Below are positions 12,290 through 12,710 of a stretch of DNA of 12,710 nt, in pieces. Numbering within the stretch: the first letter of the stretch is position 1; each line of letters opens with the position of its first letter. The notes under the pieces were generated by a model, which worked only from the letters and a program-made list of their open reading frames with translations, searched no databases and was not told where the DNA came from. Origin of the DNA: JAGLHV01 sp023132075 [NCBI: bacterium] (GTDB taxonomy: Bacteria > CBDUZB01 > JAGLHV01); contig JAGLYT010000016.1 of NCBI GenBank assembly GCA_023132075.1, positions 1 to 12,710 of the forward strand. The letters run 5' to 3'. The position numbers were made by a program, and so were the translations under genes.

Positions 12290-12710
12290 TCACGAATAAA
12301 GCTTAAAACAAAATTTAGTTCCCCAACCTGCCAGAACAAACAATATAAATAAAGTAAAATAAAGTCCTATTTTAAAAGTCACAGGTTTATAAATAAAGTT
12401 TATTTTATTTGTTCCTTTGTTTAAATATACTGCCCGTAAAGCATAATTTGCCCGATAGATTTTATCTCTTTTTCCGTTTATATAAACCCGCCAACCGGAA
12501 TAATAAGTATCAGTTAAAATCAGCCAGCTGTTTCGTCTTAAATCAGCCTGAATTTTCACTTTATTGGATTGATAATCCGTAATCCTAACATTATCCGAAT
12601 TATTTAGACATTCCGGATTGTATTTTCTTTCAGATTTATTATCCGGTATTTTCTTTTTTTGTGTAACAGCATTTTTTTCCAACACTACTTCCCGTAGAGG
12701 TTTATATTCC
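12290..12710 (-). CDS. YfhO-family membrane protein, C-terminal part (cut by right window edge)
   Basis: The frame is open from the window edge (first full codon 12709-12707) to TGA at 12292-12290, giving 139 residues. It matches the C-terminal end of YfhO-type proteins, large multi-spanning membrane proteins that relate to GT-C-type glycosyltransferases and are involved in lipid or surface-sugar modification. The residues EYKPLREVVLEKN, VRITDYQSNKVKIQADL, LILTDTYYSGWRVYINGK, IYRANYALRAVYLNKGTNK and FIYKPVTFKIG correspond to the soluble beta-rich end of the family. One transmembrane helix (GLYFTLFILFVLAGW) and a short tail close the protein. The N-terminal membrane domain lies outside the window. 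The stop overlaps a GTG-started 61-codon frame, which I do not accept as a gene. Its place before a sugar aminotransferase fits a surface-glycan role. Confidence 0.85.
   Translation of the reverse strand, partial: EYKPLREVVLEKNAVTQKKKIPDNKSERKYNPECLNNSDNVRITDYQSNKVKIQADLRRNSWLILTDTYYSGWRVYINGKRDKIYRANYALRAVYLNKGTNKINFIYKPVTFKIGLYFTLFILFVLAGWGTKFCFKLYS

Noticed and set aside
12108-12293. 61-codon frame starting GTG at 12293, overlapping the yfhO stop
   Set aside because: No ribosome site, no recognisable domain, basic low-complexity ends, and it lies across a GC-rich hairpin; more likely a non-coding or repeat segment.
1-12710. tRNA, rRNA, integrase or transposase genes
   Set aside because: No cloverleaf with the T-loop consensus, no rRNA-like segments and no recombinase motifs were seen on either strand.

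Overview
The window is a surface-polysaccharide (probable nonulosonic acid) locus from an A+T-rich bacterium. Every credible gene lies on the minus strand, so transcription runs from the right edge to the left. The low G+C content (near 30% by eye in the flippase gene), a dense oligosaccharide operon, a YfhO-type protein, radical SAM and B12-radical SAM enzymes, and dispersed palindromic repeats fit an uncultured anaerobic or candidate-phylum bacterium. Nothing in the sequence fixes the phylum.

Layout in transcription order. 12710-12290: C-terminal end of a YfhO-family membrane protein. 12071-10905: DegT-type sugar aminotransferase. 10904-10239: a 666-bp gene-poor stretch with a near-perfect sigma70 promoter (TTGACA, 17 bp, TATAAT), a perfect 18-bp palindrome where transcription should start, and a nest of direct and inverted repeats. 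10238-9738: GbsR/MarR-type regulator. 9704-8843: wreck of pseB (UDP-GlcNAc 4,6-dehydratase) whose 3' end has been replaced by the last residues of a PseI/NeuB-type synthase. 8787-7276: polysaccharide flippase. 7273-5844: a glycan-biosynthesis gene of unrecognised family, split by a one-base frameshift in an A7 run and ending in the C-terminal part of a second NeuB-type synthase. 5847-4999: SpsF-like cytidylyltransferase. 4997-4275: NeuA-like CMP-sugar synthetase. 4220-3366: short NeuB-like synthase without the SAF domain. 3327-2662: methyltransferase. 2596-1616: class IV aminotransferase. 1529-729: radical SAM/SPASM-like protein. 704-1: N-terminal part of a B12-binding radical SAM enzyme running off the left edge.

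Working together: the short NeuB would condense phosphoenolpyruvate with a sugar to give a nonulosonate-like acid, NeuA and/or the SpsF-like enzyme would activate it with CTP, and the flippase would export a lipid-linked oligosaccharide. The methyltransferase, class IV aminotransferase and two radical SAM proteins look like a tailoring module.

The most notable observation is that the locus carries two independent in-frame or near-in-frame fusions, each ending in the SAF-domain end of a NeuB/PseI-type gene and each apparently joined where the two parents share a few residues (about GIRP in one, AAIALGA in the other). With one-base losses in A runs, an inferred 10-bp deletion and a missing pseB start codon, this looks like the deletion-scarred remains of a larger pseudaminate/nonulosonate cluster. 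Assembly or homopolymer errors remain an alternative for the one-base shifts.
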